DNA from: JBIOJM01 sp044450785
GTDB lineage: Bacteria; Planctomycetota; Planctomycetia; Isosphaerales; Isosphaeraceae
Direction of reading: 5' to 3'
Assembly (NCBI GenBank): GCA_044450785.1
Contig: JBIOJM010000020.1
Coordinates: forward strand, 1-52,122
Length of the DNA: 52,122 bases
Made by a program: the position numbers and the translations under genes. Of this stretch, positions 18,421-26,861 are shown piece by piece; within the stretch, counting starts at the first letter, position 1, and the number at the start of each line of letters is the position of its first letter. A model generated the notes under the pieces. It had not been told where the DNA came from. It saw only the letters and a list, made by a program, of their open reading frames with translations, and did no database searches.

Positions 18421-20928
18421 ATGAGAACACGATGCTCCCAGCCGGCCGCCATGGTGGTTTGTGCGGCGGCCACGATCCTGACCTTCGCCGCGGCGCTCCA
18501 GGCCCAGGACGCTCCCCGGTATGCCGGGTTGACGAGCCAGGGGTTCCTCCTGCCCAACGGCTGGACCTTGAAACCGGCAGGCCAGCAGATTCCGCTGGCC
18601 GACCTGCCGCTCAATATCATTCCGCTGGCCGACAACCGCCACGTGCTGACCGCGACGAGCGGGTACAACGCCCATGAGCTGTCGGTCGTCGACCTCGCGG
18701 ACAAGAAGGTCGTCGATCGCCAGGCCGTCCGCCAAAGCTGGTTCGGCCTGGCGGTTGCAGCCGAGGCCGACCGGATCTGGTGGTCGGGGGGCGGTGGCAA
18801 CGTGCTGCACGCGTTTCGCCTGGCGGACTGCCGCTTGACCCGCACGAGCGGCCCTGAAGCCGAGACCAAGACCGGCAGCGCCAGGGAAGCGCGCCATTTC
18901 CGCGGCGGCATTGTGCTGGATCGCGATCGCAAGGTGCTCTATTCACTCGACGTCAACGGCGGAACGATCTCCGCGCTCGACCTGGCCAGCCAGAATGAAT
19001 TGAAAACCGCGCCGGCCGGGACGCGGCCCTATGACGTTATCCTCGCGCGCAACGGCACCCAACTGTTCGTCTCCGACTGGGCCGGCCGCACCGTACGCAT
19101 TCTCGACCCCGGCGACCTCCGCACCGTGGCCAAGATCGCCGTCGGCGAGCACCCCAACCAGATCGCTGTTCACCCGACGGACGACCGGATCTTCGTCGCG
19201 TGCGCATCGAGCGATTGGGTCTCGGTCATCGACGCAAAGCGCGGGATCGTCACCGAGACCATTCACACGGCCCTCTTTCCCAGGGCACCGGAAGGTAGTA
19301 CCCCCGACGCGCTCGCCATCGCCCCCGACGGCAAGACGCTCTTCGTGGCCAACGCCGACAACAATGATGTCGCGGTCATCGACGTCGCCACGCCGAACCG
19401 GAGCCAGGTCAAGGGATTCATCCCCACCGGCTGGTATCCGACGGCGGTTGCGGTCACGCCCGACGGCAAGCACCTTCTCGTGGGAGTCGGCAAGGGTAAC
19501 CAAACCAAGGCCAACCCGTTCGAGCCGGTGAAGGCCGAAACACAATCGAAGGCGACGAAAGACGGCGTTGCGGTCGCCAGACGGCGGAGCTCGCCGTACC
19601 CGTACATCGGCACGACGCTGTCGGGATCGCTGTCGGTCGTTCCGATCCCCGACGAGAGGACACTCGCCCGGTACACCGAGACGGTCTACAAGAACTGCCC
19701 TTATTCGGACAAGCTGCTGACGGACGCTCCTCACCCTGAGAAGACCGCCATTCCCACCAAGGTGGGCGAACCATCGCCGATCAAGCATGTGCTGTACATC
19801 ATCAAGGAGAATCGCACGTACGACCAGGTCTTCGGCGATCTGACTCGGGGCAACGGCGACCCCACGCTCGTGATGTTCGGGCGCGAGGTGACGCCCAACC
19901 ACCACAAGCTGGCCGAGGAGTTCGTGATTCTGGACAACCTCTACTGCAACGGGCACGTCTCAGCCGACGGCCACCCGTGGTCGACGATGGCGTACAACAG
20001 CGATTACATCGCCCGCAACTGGGCATTGACTTACTCGGGGCGGGCCGGCGTCCGCGACGATGAGGAAGGAGAGCTTTCGAACGCTCCCTCGGGCTATCTG
20101 TGGGACGCATGCGCGCGGGCGGGCCTCACCTATCGCAGCTATGGCGAGTACGGGCGCCGGGTCAGCCAGCCGGATGGATCGTTCAAGATCGAAGGGGCGG
20201 TGCCGGGCTTGATTGGCCACATGTGCCCCGATTACGGTGTTCCCAAGGTCAAAGGCGGTCGCGCCCGAGACACCGACTGCGCCGACACATTCATTCGGGA
20301 ATTCGGAGACTTCGAAAAAAACGGCACGCTGCCGCGGTTCATGGTCATGAGCCTGGGCGAAGACCACACCACGGGCACTCGCCCCGGCACCTACACGCCC
20401 CGAGCCTGCGTGGCCAGCAACGACCTGGCCTTGGGCCGGATCGTCGACGCGATCAGCCAAAGCAAACACTGGCCCGAAATTGCGATTTTCGTCATCGAGG
20501 ACGACGCTCAGAACGGCCCCGACCACGTCGACGCCCACCGCACGGTCGGCCTGGTCATCAGCCCTTACACGAAGCGCAAGCACCTGGACAGCACCCAGTA
20601 CGGCACGGTCAGCATGATCCGCACGCTCGAGCTGATCCTGGGCCTTGCGCCCCTCTCGCAGTACGACGCGGCAGCCCGGCCGATGTTCGCGTCGTTCACC
20701 GGCAAGCCCGATCTGACGCCTTATGTCCACGAACCGGCGCGGATCGATCTGAACGAGGTCAATGCACCCACGGCCTATGGCGCCCTCCGGTCGTTGAAGA
20801 TGAACTTCGACGAGTACGACAAGATCGACGACTTCGAGCTCAACGAGATCCTCTGGCGGGCGATCAAGGGGAAAGACGCACCCGTGCCTCCCGCCGTGCG
20901 GCGGGCGATCGCGTACCGGCCGAAATGA
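18421..20928 (+). CDS. Secreted YncE-like beta-propeller fused to a phosphoesterase domain
   Basis: 835 residues from the ATG at 18421, behind GGAGAG. A signal peptide ends near AALQAQD. Residues about 40-400 carry YVTN/YncE propeller blades (IAVGEHPNQIAVHPTDDRIF, ALAIAPDGKTLFVANADNND). From about 455 an alkaline-phosphatase-superfamily phosphoesterase follows (HVLYIIKENRTYDQVFGDL, YCNGHVSADGHPW, IFVIEDDAQNGPDHVDAHR), close to phospholipase C/acid phosphatase types. It probably hydrolyses phosphate esters in the periplasm. Its last 65 bases overlap the convergent mazF remnant. Confidence 0.85.
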   Translation: MRTRCSQPAAMVVCAAATILTFAAALQAQDAPRYAGLTSQGFLLPNGWTLKPAGQQIPLADLPLNIIPLADNRHVLTATSGYNAHELSVVDLADKKVVDRQAVRQSWFGLAVAAEADRIWWSGGGGNVLHAFRLADCRLTRTSGPEAETKTGSAREARHFRGGIVLDRDRKVLYSLDVNGGTISALDLASQNELKTAPAGTRPYDVILARNGTQLFVSDWAGRTVRILDPGDLRTVAKIAVGEHPNQIAVHPTDDRIFVACASSDWVSVIDAKRGIVTETIHTALFPRAPEGSTPDALAIAPDGKTLFVANADNNDVAVIDVATPNRSQVKGFIPTGWYPTAVAVTPDGKHLLVGVGKGNQTKANPFEPVKAETQSKATKDGVAVARRRSSPYPYIGTTLSGSLSVVPIPDERTLARYTETVYKNCPYSDKLLTDAPHPEKTAIPTKVGEPSPIKHVLYIIKENRTYDQVFGDLTRGNGDPTLVMFGREVTPNHHKLAEEFVILDNLYCNGHVSADGHPWSTMAYNSDYIARNWALTYSGRAGVRDDEEGELSNAPSGYLWDACARAGLTYRSYGEYGRRVSQPDGSFKIEGAVPGLIGHMCPDYGVPKVKGGRARDTDCADTFIREFGDFEKNGTLPRFMVMSLGEDHTTGTRPGTYTPRACVASNDLALGRIVDAISQSKHWPEIAIFVIEDDAQNGPDHVDAHRTVGLVISPYTKRKHLDSTQYGTVSMIRTLELILGLAPLSQYDAAARPMFASFTGKPDLTPYVHEPARIDLNEVNAPTAYGALRSLKMNFDEYDKIDDFELNEILWRAIKGKDAPVPPAVRRAIAYRPK

Positions 20929-21118
20929 CGGTTGCAAGGAACCGGGACCGGACGTCCACTTCGAAATTCGAACCGCGGGCGCTGGTCGTGTGCGCCACCA
21001 GCGTGACCAGCGCACGATCCTGGGGTCCGGCCGGGACGCTCAAAACAACGGAGGGACGGACTTTTCCGGCCATCCCCAGATCCACGATCCAGACCTCGCC
21101 GCGGTTAGGAGCCGGCAT
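20864..21118 (-). pseudogene. MazF/PemK-type endoribonuclease toxin, C-terminally truncated
   Basis: 84 residues start MPAPNRGEVWIVDLGMAGKVRPSVV, a clear MazF N terminus with GxVRP and the HTTS segment used in catalysis. Family members are about 110 residues and end in two helices after a strand of the type GLVxxxQVRxIxxxRL. Here the match ends at FEVDVRSRFL and the tail (ISAGTRSPAARREARVRLSP) is antisense to the end of the phosphoesterase gene. The toxin probably lost its C terminus. The ATG overlaps the antitoxin gene by 14 bases, the usual coupled arrangement. Confidence 0.75.
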
Positions 21119-21299
21119 TTGCCGCCTCCTCCGAGTCGAGCATACAGAACAGGGCGTCGGCCGCTTCCAGCAGCGCGCCCTCCGGCAATTCACCTTCTGC
21201 CGGCGTCATGCGCCGCAAGATCTCCACGGCGGCTTCCCGACGCTCTACGTCCGAGAGGGCGTCAAACGTCTCGAGTAACGCGTGAACGGCGGTTGTCAT
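21105..21299 (-). CDS. Antitoxin of the MazF pair
   Basis: 64 residues, mostly helical (LETFDALSDVERREAAVEILRRM). The short acidic protein overlaps the toxin start, as in planctomycete and cyanobacterial MazEF-like pairs. There is no recognisable AbrB fold, so it is a non-classical antitoxin. It is complete while its toxin appears truncated. Confidence 0.65.
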   Translation of the reverse strand: MTTAVHALLETFDALSDVERREAAVEILRRMTPAEGELPEGALLEAADALFCMLDSEEAANAGS

Positions 21300-21347
21300 G
21301 GGCCAAGACCTCTTGATGAGGACAACGATGATTCCGCTGCCTTGGTT

Positions 21348-21596
21348 TTACCCAGAACGACGACGGGGCGGAACAATTCCGTCGAATCGGATTCCGTGGT
21401 CATGGGGATCGGTCTGCACGAGGAAATCCCCCGTCTCGGGAAACAACACGTCCTCCAAGGCGAGCGGTACCTGGTCGAACGACTCGGTTCCGTCGAGTCT
21501 CTGGACGCGGACGTACCGCCAGCCGTAGCGAAATGGATCGGGTGGTTCCTCAGGCGGAGGCGGCTGGAGGACCCGAAACTTCGAGACGGTACTCAT
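21348..21596 (-). pseudogene. N-terminal remnant of a Uma2-family (DUF820) endonuclease gene
   Basis: From the ATG at 21596 the protein has PFRYGWRYVRVQRLDGTE, then QVPLALEDVLFPETGDFLVQ, TDPHD. As I recall, this is the stereotyped leader of planctomycete Uma2 proteins. These should continue for about 150 more residues with a restriction-endonuclease-fold core. The match stops after TDPHD and the frame ends 20 codons later. Only the leader remains, next to the antitoxin/toxin pair. Confidence 0.7.
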
Positions 21597-21726
21597 CAGC
21601 ACCCCCTTCGGATCGCAACCGCGGTCGAGATCCAATCAGCCACAATTGTACCACGGGGTGAACCGTCGTCACGTTGGCCTGCTGTTTGACCGTCTGCCGG
21701 TTTCATCGGTACGCCGGAGGGTGCAT

Positions 21727-24126
21727 TCAGACGGTGGCCGCAACGATCACGGGCCGCGACGGCCGGACCGGTGCCAGCGGCACCGGCTCGGCTGCGGGCG
21801 GCGTTTCGAGTTGGGCCAGACCCCGCAGGTGCACGAGCCCTGCGTCCGTTACGCCCGACCCCACGAGTGCCAGAAACTTGAGCTGCGGCAGACTCTCCAA
21901 ATGCACGAGTCCGGCGTTGGTCACGCCTGTATTTCGCAGGCCGAGCATCTTGAGCGTTGGCAGACCCTCCAAATGCACCAAGCCGGCGTCCGTCACGCCT
22001 TTGCTGTCCAGCCAGAGTACCTCGAGCCCCGGCAGATTCCGCAGATGCGCGACGCCGGCATCCGTTACCTTCGGGACCTTACCCAGGCGGAAGTCAATCA
22101 GATTCCTTAGCCCCTCGAAGGGCTCAAGCCCGGCGTCGGTCAACTCAGGTTGGTCGCCAAGACGGACGTGCGTCAACTGGAAAGCCTCCCTCGGCAGGGC
22201 CTTACCGGGCTCGATCGACTGATTCCGGCTGTTCACGCAGATCGTCACGGAGCCGCCAAGCGCCAACACCGTCTCCGCCGCTCGGCGATCCCTGTCGCCA
22301 GGCACAGAATCGCGCGGAGCCTGGTCCTTGCCGCTTTCCGATTTGGGAGGTTCTGGTGACGCGCTCTTTGGCGACAGGGTCAGCGGAGCCGTCGTCGCCT
22401 CGGCCGAGTCGGCGGGTGGGCCGTCCTTACCCGCGCGCACGTCCGGGAGAGGTACAAACCACACGATGAGCTCTTGTTTCCCTCCCGCCTGGACGGTCAC
22501 TTCTTCACCGGACGCCTCGAGTCCATCCTTCTTCACCTTGATCTTGTGCTTGCCGGGGGCAACCGTGACCACTGCGGGCTTGCCGCCACCCGGCCAGGTG
22601 ACGGCCACCTCCTCGCCATCGACGAAGACCTCGGCATCGCTCGGGAGTTTCACCAGTTCGATCAACCCGTTCGAGGCCTGGACCCTGAGAACCACCCCCC
22701 AGGCGACGACGATGCCGAAGAGCAACACCCCGCCGGCCACCGCCGGCCAAACCCAAGGAGACCGCCGCGCGGGAGCGATGTACGGTCTTGCCTCGATCGA
22801 GCTTTCCGTCTCCCGGAACTCGATCAGGCTTTCCCACCGAGCCTCCGGAACAGTCGGCTCAGCCGCCGTCTTAGCCCGGACAGCCGAGCCTCGGGATTCC
22901 GTCGCTCGCTGAGGCGGCGTTGAGACCGCTTGGCCCACCGGCTGACCCGCAGTCGACTGACTGGCCTGAGAGACGTCCACCTTTGAGCTCTTAAAGGCCG
23001 CATTCGTTTTCTTGAAGAACGGCATGAGCGATTGCACGACCTCGCCCGGCGTCTGGAACCGGCGGGCCGGGTCCTTCGCCAGCATCTTGGCGACCAGGGC
23101 GGCAAGCTCGGCCGGGACCTCGGGACGGACAAAGTTCAGCAGATCGGCGTCCCGGGAGATGTGGGCCTGGTAGATGTCGTAAACGGAATTCCCCTCGAAC
23201 GGTGGGCGGCCGGTCAGGAGGTAATAGAGGGTGCCGCCGAGGCTGTAGATGTCGGCCCGGATATCGGCGCTCGGGGCATCGAGGATCTGTTCGGGGGCGA
23301 TGAAGTCGGGGGTGCCGATGGCTTGGCCTTCCGAGGTCAACGCGCTGTCGACCTTCTCCTCGCGGGTCGCCTTGGCCAAGCCGGAATCGAGCACCTTGAC
23401 CGTCGCCTTGTTCCCCTTGCTGGAGAGCATCAGGTTACCAGGCTTGATGTCGCGGTGCACGAGCCCTTCCTCATGGGCGTGCTGCAGCCCCAGGGCTGCC
23501 TGATAGACGAAGTTGCACGCGTGAGCGACCGGAAGCGGACCCTTGGCCTTGACCATCTTCGACAGGTCGAGACCCTCGACGTACTCCATCGCGAAGATGA
23601 TGCTCTCGCCCAGCCGGGTGGCGTGGTACGCCGTGACGATGTTCGGATGGCGGAGCTTGGCGACGGCCCGGATTTTGCGAAGGAAGCGTTCGAGCACCCC
23701 AGCGCGTTCCATCATGTGCCGCGCCATCACCTTCAGCACCTCGTCGCGATCCATCAGCGTGTTGTGCGCCAGGTAGACCACGCCCATGCCACCCCGGCCA
23801 AGTTCTCGCTTGATCTCGTAATCGGGATGGTCAGCCAGGCCCGGCGGGAGCGTGCCGGCCGGAGGCGGAGACGGGGCGTTCGTGGGTTTGTAGCTCTGCG
23901 TCCCGCCGGGTTGCGACTGGCCGAATGTCGAATCGCCCGCGGGCTTCTGACCGGCGCGGATCCGTTCCAGGAAGCTGTCGGCCGACAGCTCGGCAACCCG
24001 TTTCCGACAATCCGGGCACTGCTCCAGATGCTGGTTGACCGCCGCCGCTGAACCGCCGTCGAGCTTGCCCAGGCCGTACGACCTCAGGGTCTGGTCGGTC
24101 GGATCCGGGGCTAAATGGGCGTCCAT
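21727..24126 (-). CDS. Ser/Thr kinase with zinc-finger-like leader and LRR tail; catalytic core altered
   Basis: 799 residues. An H-x3-C-x2-C motif (33-40, HLEQCPDC) opens the protein. The kinase domain has loop GRGGMGVVY (110-118), Lys132, HRD 224-226 and APE near 277-279, but DFG is DSG (247-249) and the residue aligning with the alpha-C Glu is Lys151 (FLRKIRAV). Each change needs one base from the usual codon. A transmembrane helix (about 458-480) is followed by a PEGA-like domain (487-560) and leucine-rich repeats (about 670-775, VTDAGLVHLEGLP). It is the downstream partner of the truncated sigma gene at 24212. Activity is doubtful. Confidence 0.85.
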   Translation of the reverse strand: MDAHLAPDPTDQTLRSYGLGKLDGGSAAAVNQHLEQCPDCRKRVAELSADSFLERIRAGQKPAGDSTFGQSQPGGTQSYKPTNAPSPPPAGTLPPGLADHPDYEIKRELGRGGMGVVYLAHNTLMDRDEVLKVMARHMMERAGVLERFLRKIRAVAKLRHPNIVTAYHATRLGESIIFAMEYVEGLDLSKMVKAKGPLPVAHACNFVYQAALGLQHAHEEGLVHRDIKPGNLMLSSKGNKATVKVLDSGLAKATREEKVDSALTSEGQAIGTPDFIAPEQILDAPSADIRADIYSLGGTLYYLLTGRPPFEGNSVYDIYQAHISRDADLLNFVRPEVPAELAALVAKMLAKDPARRFQTPGEVVQSLMPFFKKTNAAFKSSKVDVSQASQSTAGQPVGQAVSTPPQRATESRGSAVRAKTAAEPTVPEARWESLIEFRETESSIEARPYIAPARRSPWVWPAVAGGVLLFGIVVAWGVVLRVQASNGLIELVKLPSDAEVFVDGEEVAVTWPGGGKPAVVTVAPGKHKIKVKKDGLEASGEEVTVQAGGKQELIVWFVPLPDVRAGKDGPPADSAEATTAPLTLSPKSASPEPPKSESGKDQAPRDSVPGDRDRRAAETVLALGGSVTICVNSRNQSIEPGKALPREAFQLTHVRLGDQPELTDAGLEPFEGLRNLIDFRLGKVPKVTDAGVAHLRNLPGLEVLWLDSKGVTDAGLVHLEGLPTLKMLGLRNTGVTNAGLVHLESLPQLKFLALVGSGVTDAGLVHLRGLAQLETPPAAEPVPLAPVRPSRPVIVAATV

Positions 24127-24211
24127 CGGTCGGTCTCCGGGGACGGGTCGAGCGACTGTTTCTGAAGATGAGAGGCCGGTTCCGCATCGAACCTGTCGCG
24201 AAAACAGGAAT

Positions 24212-24657
24212 TTACCACAAGAGGTCGCCGGCTTCCTCCCTCAACCGCTTGAGTACCCGAGATTTGGCAAGAATGACCGCGTTCTCGGAAAGTCCCAATT
24301 CCTCGGCTACACGCCCGGCGGGGACTCCATCGACGCCAAACCGCTGGAACGCCTGCCAGGTGGTCGGGCTGAAGTCGGGCTGCACGACGGCAAGGATCTT
24401 TTGAACGACATGGTTGTCGTGATCCCGGTCCCACTCGCGGGCGAGGTCGTCATTCGGGTCGGACAGCCGTTCGAGAAACCCGTCGGCCGGATCGAGCCCG
24501 GCGGCGGGACGGCGGTGACGCTTCCTCCGGTAGTTACGGATCTTGTTCACCGTCACCTGCCGAAGCCATGCCCGGAACGACCCCTCACGCTGCCTGTCGA
24601 ACCTCGGAACTTCGCGAAACACGACAACGAGGACCTCTTGGGCCAAGTCATGACTCA
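24212..24657 (-). pseudogene. ECF sigma factor gene lacking its 5' end
   Basis: Recognisable sigma sequence begins abruptly at DLAQEVLVVVFREVPRFDRQ (region 2.2) and runs through GSFRAWLRQVTVNKIRNY (2.4) and an HTH region 4 (VPAGRVAEELGLSENAVILA) to LLW. About 40-50 residues of region 1/2.1 expected before DLAQE are missing. Upstream in this frame the sequence is the aroF 3' end, and aroF stops at 24655. No plausible start precedes region 2.2. The gene therefore looks 5'-truncated at the aroF junction, and its kinase partner also carries suspicious changes. Confidence 0.75.
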
Positions 24658-25668
24658 CATCGTCCGATCGACGGCCTCGGCGATGCGGCGGCACTGGTCC
24701 ATCAGTTGCTTGAAGGCGGCCGGGGTGATCGTCTGGGCCCCGTCGCTGACGGCGTGCTCGGGATCCTCATGGACCTCGATCAAAAGCGCATCCGCCCCGG
24801 CGGCGACGGCGGCTCCGGCCATCGGTGCGACCAGACGCGACTTGCCCGTGCCGTGCGAGGGGTCGACGACCACCGGCAGGTGGCTTTTTTCGTGCAGGTA
24901 GGGGACGGTCGCCAGCGGGAGAGTGAACCGGGTGTGGTCCTCGAAGGTGCGAATACCGCGCTCGCACAGCATGACGTTCGGGTTGCCCCGATCGAGGATG
25001 TACTCGGCGGCGAGGAGGAACTCATCGAGCGTCGCGCTCATGCCGCGCTTCAAGAGGGCGGGCTTGCCCGAATCACCCACGGCCTGGAGCAGTTGATAGT
25101 TCTGCATGTTGCGCGCGCCGATCTGGAGCACGTCGGCGAATTTGGCCACCATCGGCACGTGCTCGGGGGCCATGACCTCGGTGACGATGGCCAGCCCGGT
25201 CTCGGCGCGGGCCGTGGCGAGCATTTTCAAGCCAAGCTCCTTGTGACCCTGGAAGCTGTAAGGGCTGGTCCGCGGCTTGAACGCGCCTCCGCGCAGGCCC
25301 GTGGCGCCCAATGCCTTGAGCTGGCGCGCCAGCGTCACGATCTGCTCCTCGCTCTCGACCGAGCACGGGCCGGCGATCATCGCCACGCGCGTGCCCCCGA
25401 CCTCCAGACCGCGCTCCTTGACCACGGTCCGCTCGCGCTTGAGCTCCGAGGAGGCCCGCTTGTACGGGGACATGATCGGCAAGACCTTCTCCACGCCATC
25501 GCCCGGCTCGAGGACTTCCGTCAGCCCGGGTCGCTCCTCCCCCAGCGCGGCGATAACCGTTTGGTGCGTTCCATGGATCACCTGGGGCTTCAACCCGAGG
25601 GAGGTGATCTGATCCGCCATATGCTCGATCTGCGCGGATGATGCGTCAGGTTTCATGACCACGATCAC
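24655..25668 (-). CDS. aroF: 3-deoxy-7-phosphoheptulonate (DAHP) synthase
   Basis: 337 residues from the GTG at 25668, with GGGAGGA upstream. The upstream ATG at 25707 lies inside the terminator-like hairpin and is rejected. The enzyme condenses PEP and erythrose 4-phosphate, first step of the shikimate pathway. The N-terminal ferredoxin-like regulatory region (VIVVMKPDASSAQIEHM) and the barrel (AGPCSVESEEQ, GGAFKPRTSPYSFQG, DPSHGTGKSRLV) match the AroF/AroG-beta type used in many bacteria. It ends intact (CRRIAEAVDRTM). A hairpin in the leader suggests attenuation. Confidence 0.93.
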   Translation of the reverse strand: MIVVMKPDASSAQIEHMADQITSLGLKPQVIHGTHQTVIAALGEERPGLTEVLEPGDGVEKVLPIMSPYKRASSELKRERTVVKERGLEVGGTRVAMIAGPCSVESEEQIVTLARQLKALGATGLRGGAFKPRTSPYSFQGHKELGLKMLATARAETGLAIVTEVMAPEHVPMVAKFADVLQIGARNMQNYQLLQAVGDSGKPALLKRGMSATLDEFLLAAEYILDRGNPNVMLCERGIRTFEDHTRFTLPLATVPYLHEKSHLPVVVDPSHGTGKSRLVAPMAGAAVAAGADALLIEVHEDPEHAVSDGAQTITPAAFKQLMDQCRRIAEAVDRTM

Positions 25669-25687
25669 GGTCGACCGTCCTCCCAAC

Positions 25688-25723
25688 AAAAAAAACCCCG
25701 GAACCATGCGACAGGTTCCGGGG
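25688..25723 (-). terminator. Terminator or attenuator hairpin in the aroF leader
   Basis: Read on the minus strand, CCCCGGAACC pairs with GGTTCCGGGG across an 8-base loop and is followed by T8, ending 19 bases before the GTG. No gene lies just upstream that it could terminate, so a role as attenuator of aroF is plausible. No antiterminator was identified with certainty. Confidence 0.7.
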
Positions 25724-25739
25724 CTTGAAGTGTATGCTT

Positions 25740-26476
25740 CGAGAAGTCGAGTCAGGAGTTAAAGGGATGCTCCGTCCTCGGCCCGGCGACCTGTAGTGGA
25801 TCTGGTAAATGACCAAGACCACCACCAACCGCGGTCATAAGAGAGACCGTAGCCACCATCGACGAGGAATCGAGCCAACAGAAGTCGCTCCAAAAACGAG
25901 GCCTAGGCAATTCAAGCTCACGGAAACAGGATTCGACCAGGTCCGATGACCGTTCAGGCTCGAACCTGGTCGATCCTAACCGTAAGGCTATGGTCAAGAA
26001 GTGCGGCTGCCCGACGGGCAACCCGTCGGCTGCCGTTAGGCGAGCCGCCCCTGGTTCTCACTACACACGCGATCACCTCCTTTCGTTCTAGCCTCCCCGA
26101 TCCCACCGGAGACCAGCCTCGAGTCGGGTCGGGCTCTAGTCCGTCGTGCCACGGTAGCACGACACGAAAGTCGGCCGGCTTGTGTGTCATCTCTCGACCG
26201 ACACAGATAATTTATCCTTCGTCACCGTCATGATCAACAGACAAAACGAAAAAGTTGAAAATCCTCTCCCGAGGGGGTGGATTCCCAGCCATGCGGCGAG
26301 GTGAAGCTCCCAGGCCTTCCCCGCCCTCGATGTCCGCGGCTTTCGCTTGCCCCCAACTCGCGCGCGATGACGCTTCCTCCCTCCAGAGGCGACCCTTTCC
26401 GTCCCCTGTTGACTTCGATCATTTACTTCAGTAGATTTATCTCGATAAACGAACACCGATCGCGGAGGGAATTCGG
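25740..26476. other. 736-bp region between aroF and blaI
   Basis: Divergent upstream region. Besides the leader hairpin it holds two strong hairpins: CGACCAGGT / ACCTGGTCG (25934-25972, extended to 13 bp with one bulge from 25929 to 25976) and CCGACGGG-CAA-CCCGTCGG (26011-26029). The blaI promoter lies at 26409-26439. No gene is recognisable in it. Confidence 0.6.
26409..26439 (+). promoter_or_regulatory. Promoter of blaI with a possible overlapping operator
   Basis: TTGACT at 26409-26414 and TAGATT at 26432-26437 are 17 bases apart, a good sigma-70 pair. TACT-TC-AGTA (26424-26433) is a small inverted repeat overlapping the -10 box, which suits a BlaI/MecI-type repressor. The operator is a weak inference. 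Confidence 0.45.
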
Positions 26477-26851
26477 ATGGGTGAGACACAACTCGGGCGG
26501 ATGCAGTTCCGGATCATGCAGGTGCTTTGGGACCGAGGGAGGGCGAACGCCCGTGTGATCACGGACGCCTTGAATGAATCCGAGCCGGTCGCCCACAGCA
26601 CGGTGCAGACCCTGCTGAGGCAACTCGAGACGAAGGGGGCGGTCGGACACGACGCGGAAGCCCGCACGTTCGTGTTCTACCCCCGTTTGAAGGAAGACAA
26701 GGTCAAGAGGACCGCGACCCGTGAGTTGCTGGAGCGCGTCTTCGGCGGCAACGTGGGCAGCCTGGTTATCCACCTCCTGAAAAACGAGCGGCTGTCGCGC
26801 GACGAGCTGGACGAGCTCCACAGGTTGATCGACCAACAACGAAACGACTGA
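26477..26851 (+). CDS. BlaI/MecI/CopY-family repressor
   Basis: 124 residues behind GGAGGG. The winged helix is clear: LGRMQFRIMQVLWDRGRANA, then HSTVQTLLRQLETKGAVGHD and the wing FVFYPRL. The C-terminal part (LLERVFGGNVGSLVIHLL) is the dimerisation and cleavage region of the family. In the known system the repressor is released when the linked M56 peptidase senses a signal. It is followed after 10 bases by that peptidase gene. Confidence 0.92.
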   Translation: MGETQLGRMQFRIMQVLWDRGRANARVITDALNESEPVAHSTVQTLLRQLETKGAVGHDAEARTFVFYPRLKEDKVKRTATRELLERVFGGNVGSLVIHLLKNERLSRDELDELHRLIDQQRND

Positions 26852-26861
26852 CGGAGGCGCG

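Noticed and set aside
18943..21015. Two long minus-strand open frames opposite the YncE/phosphoesterase gene
   Set aside because: Antisense shadows; the plus strand has a signal peptide and clear domains over the same bases.
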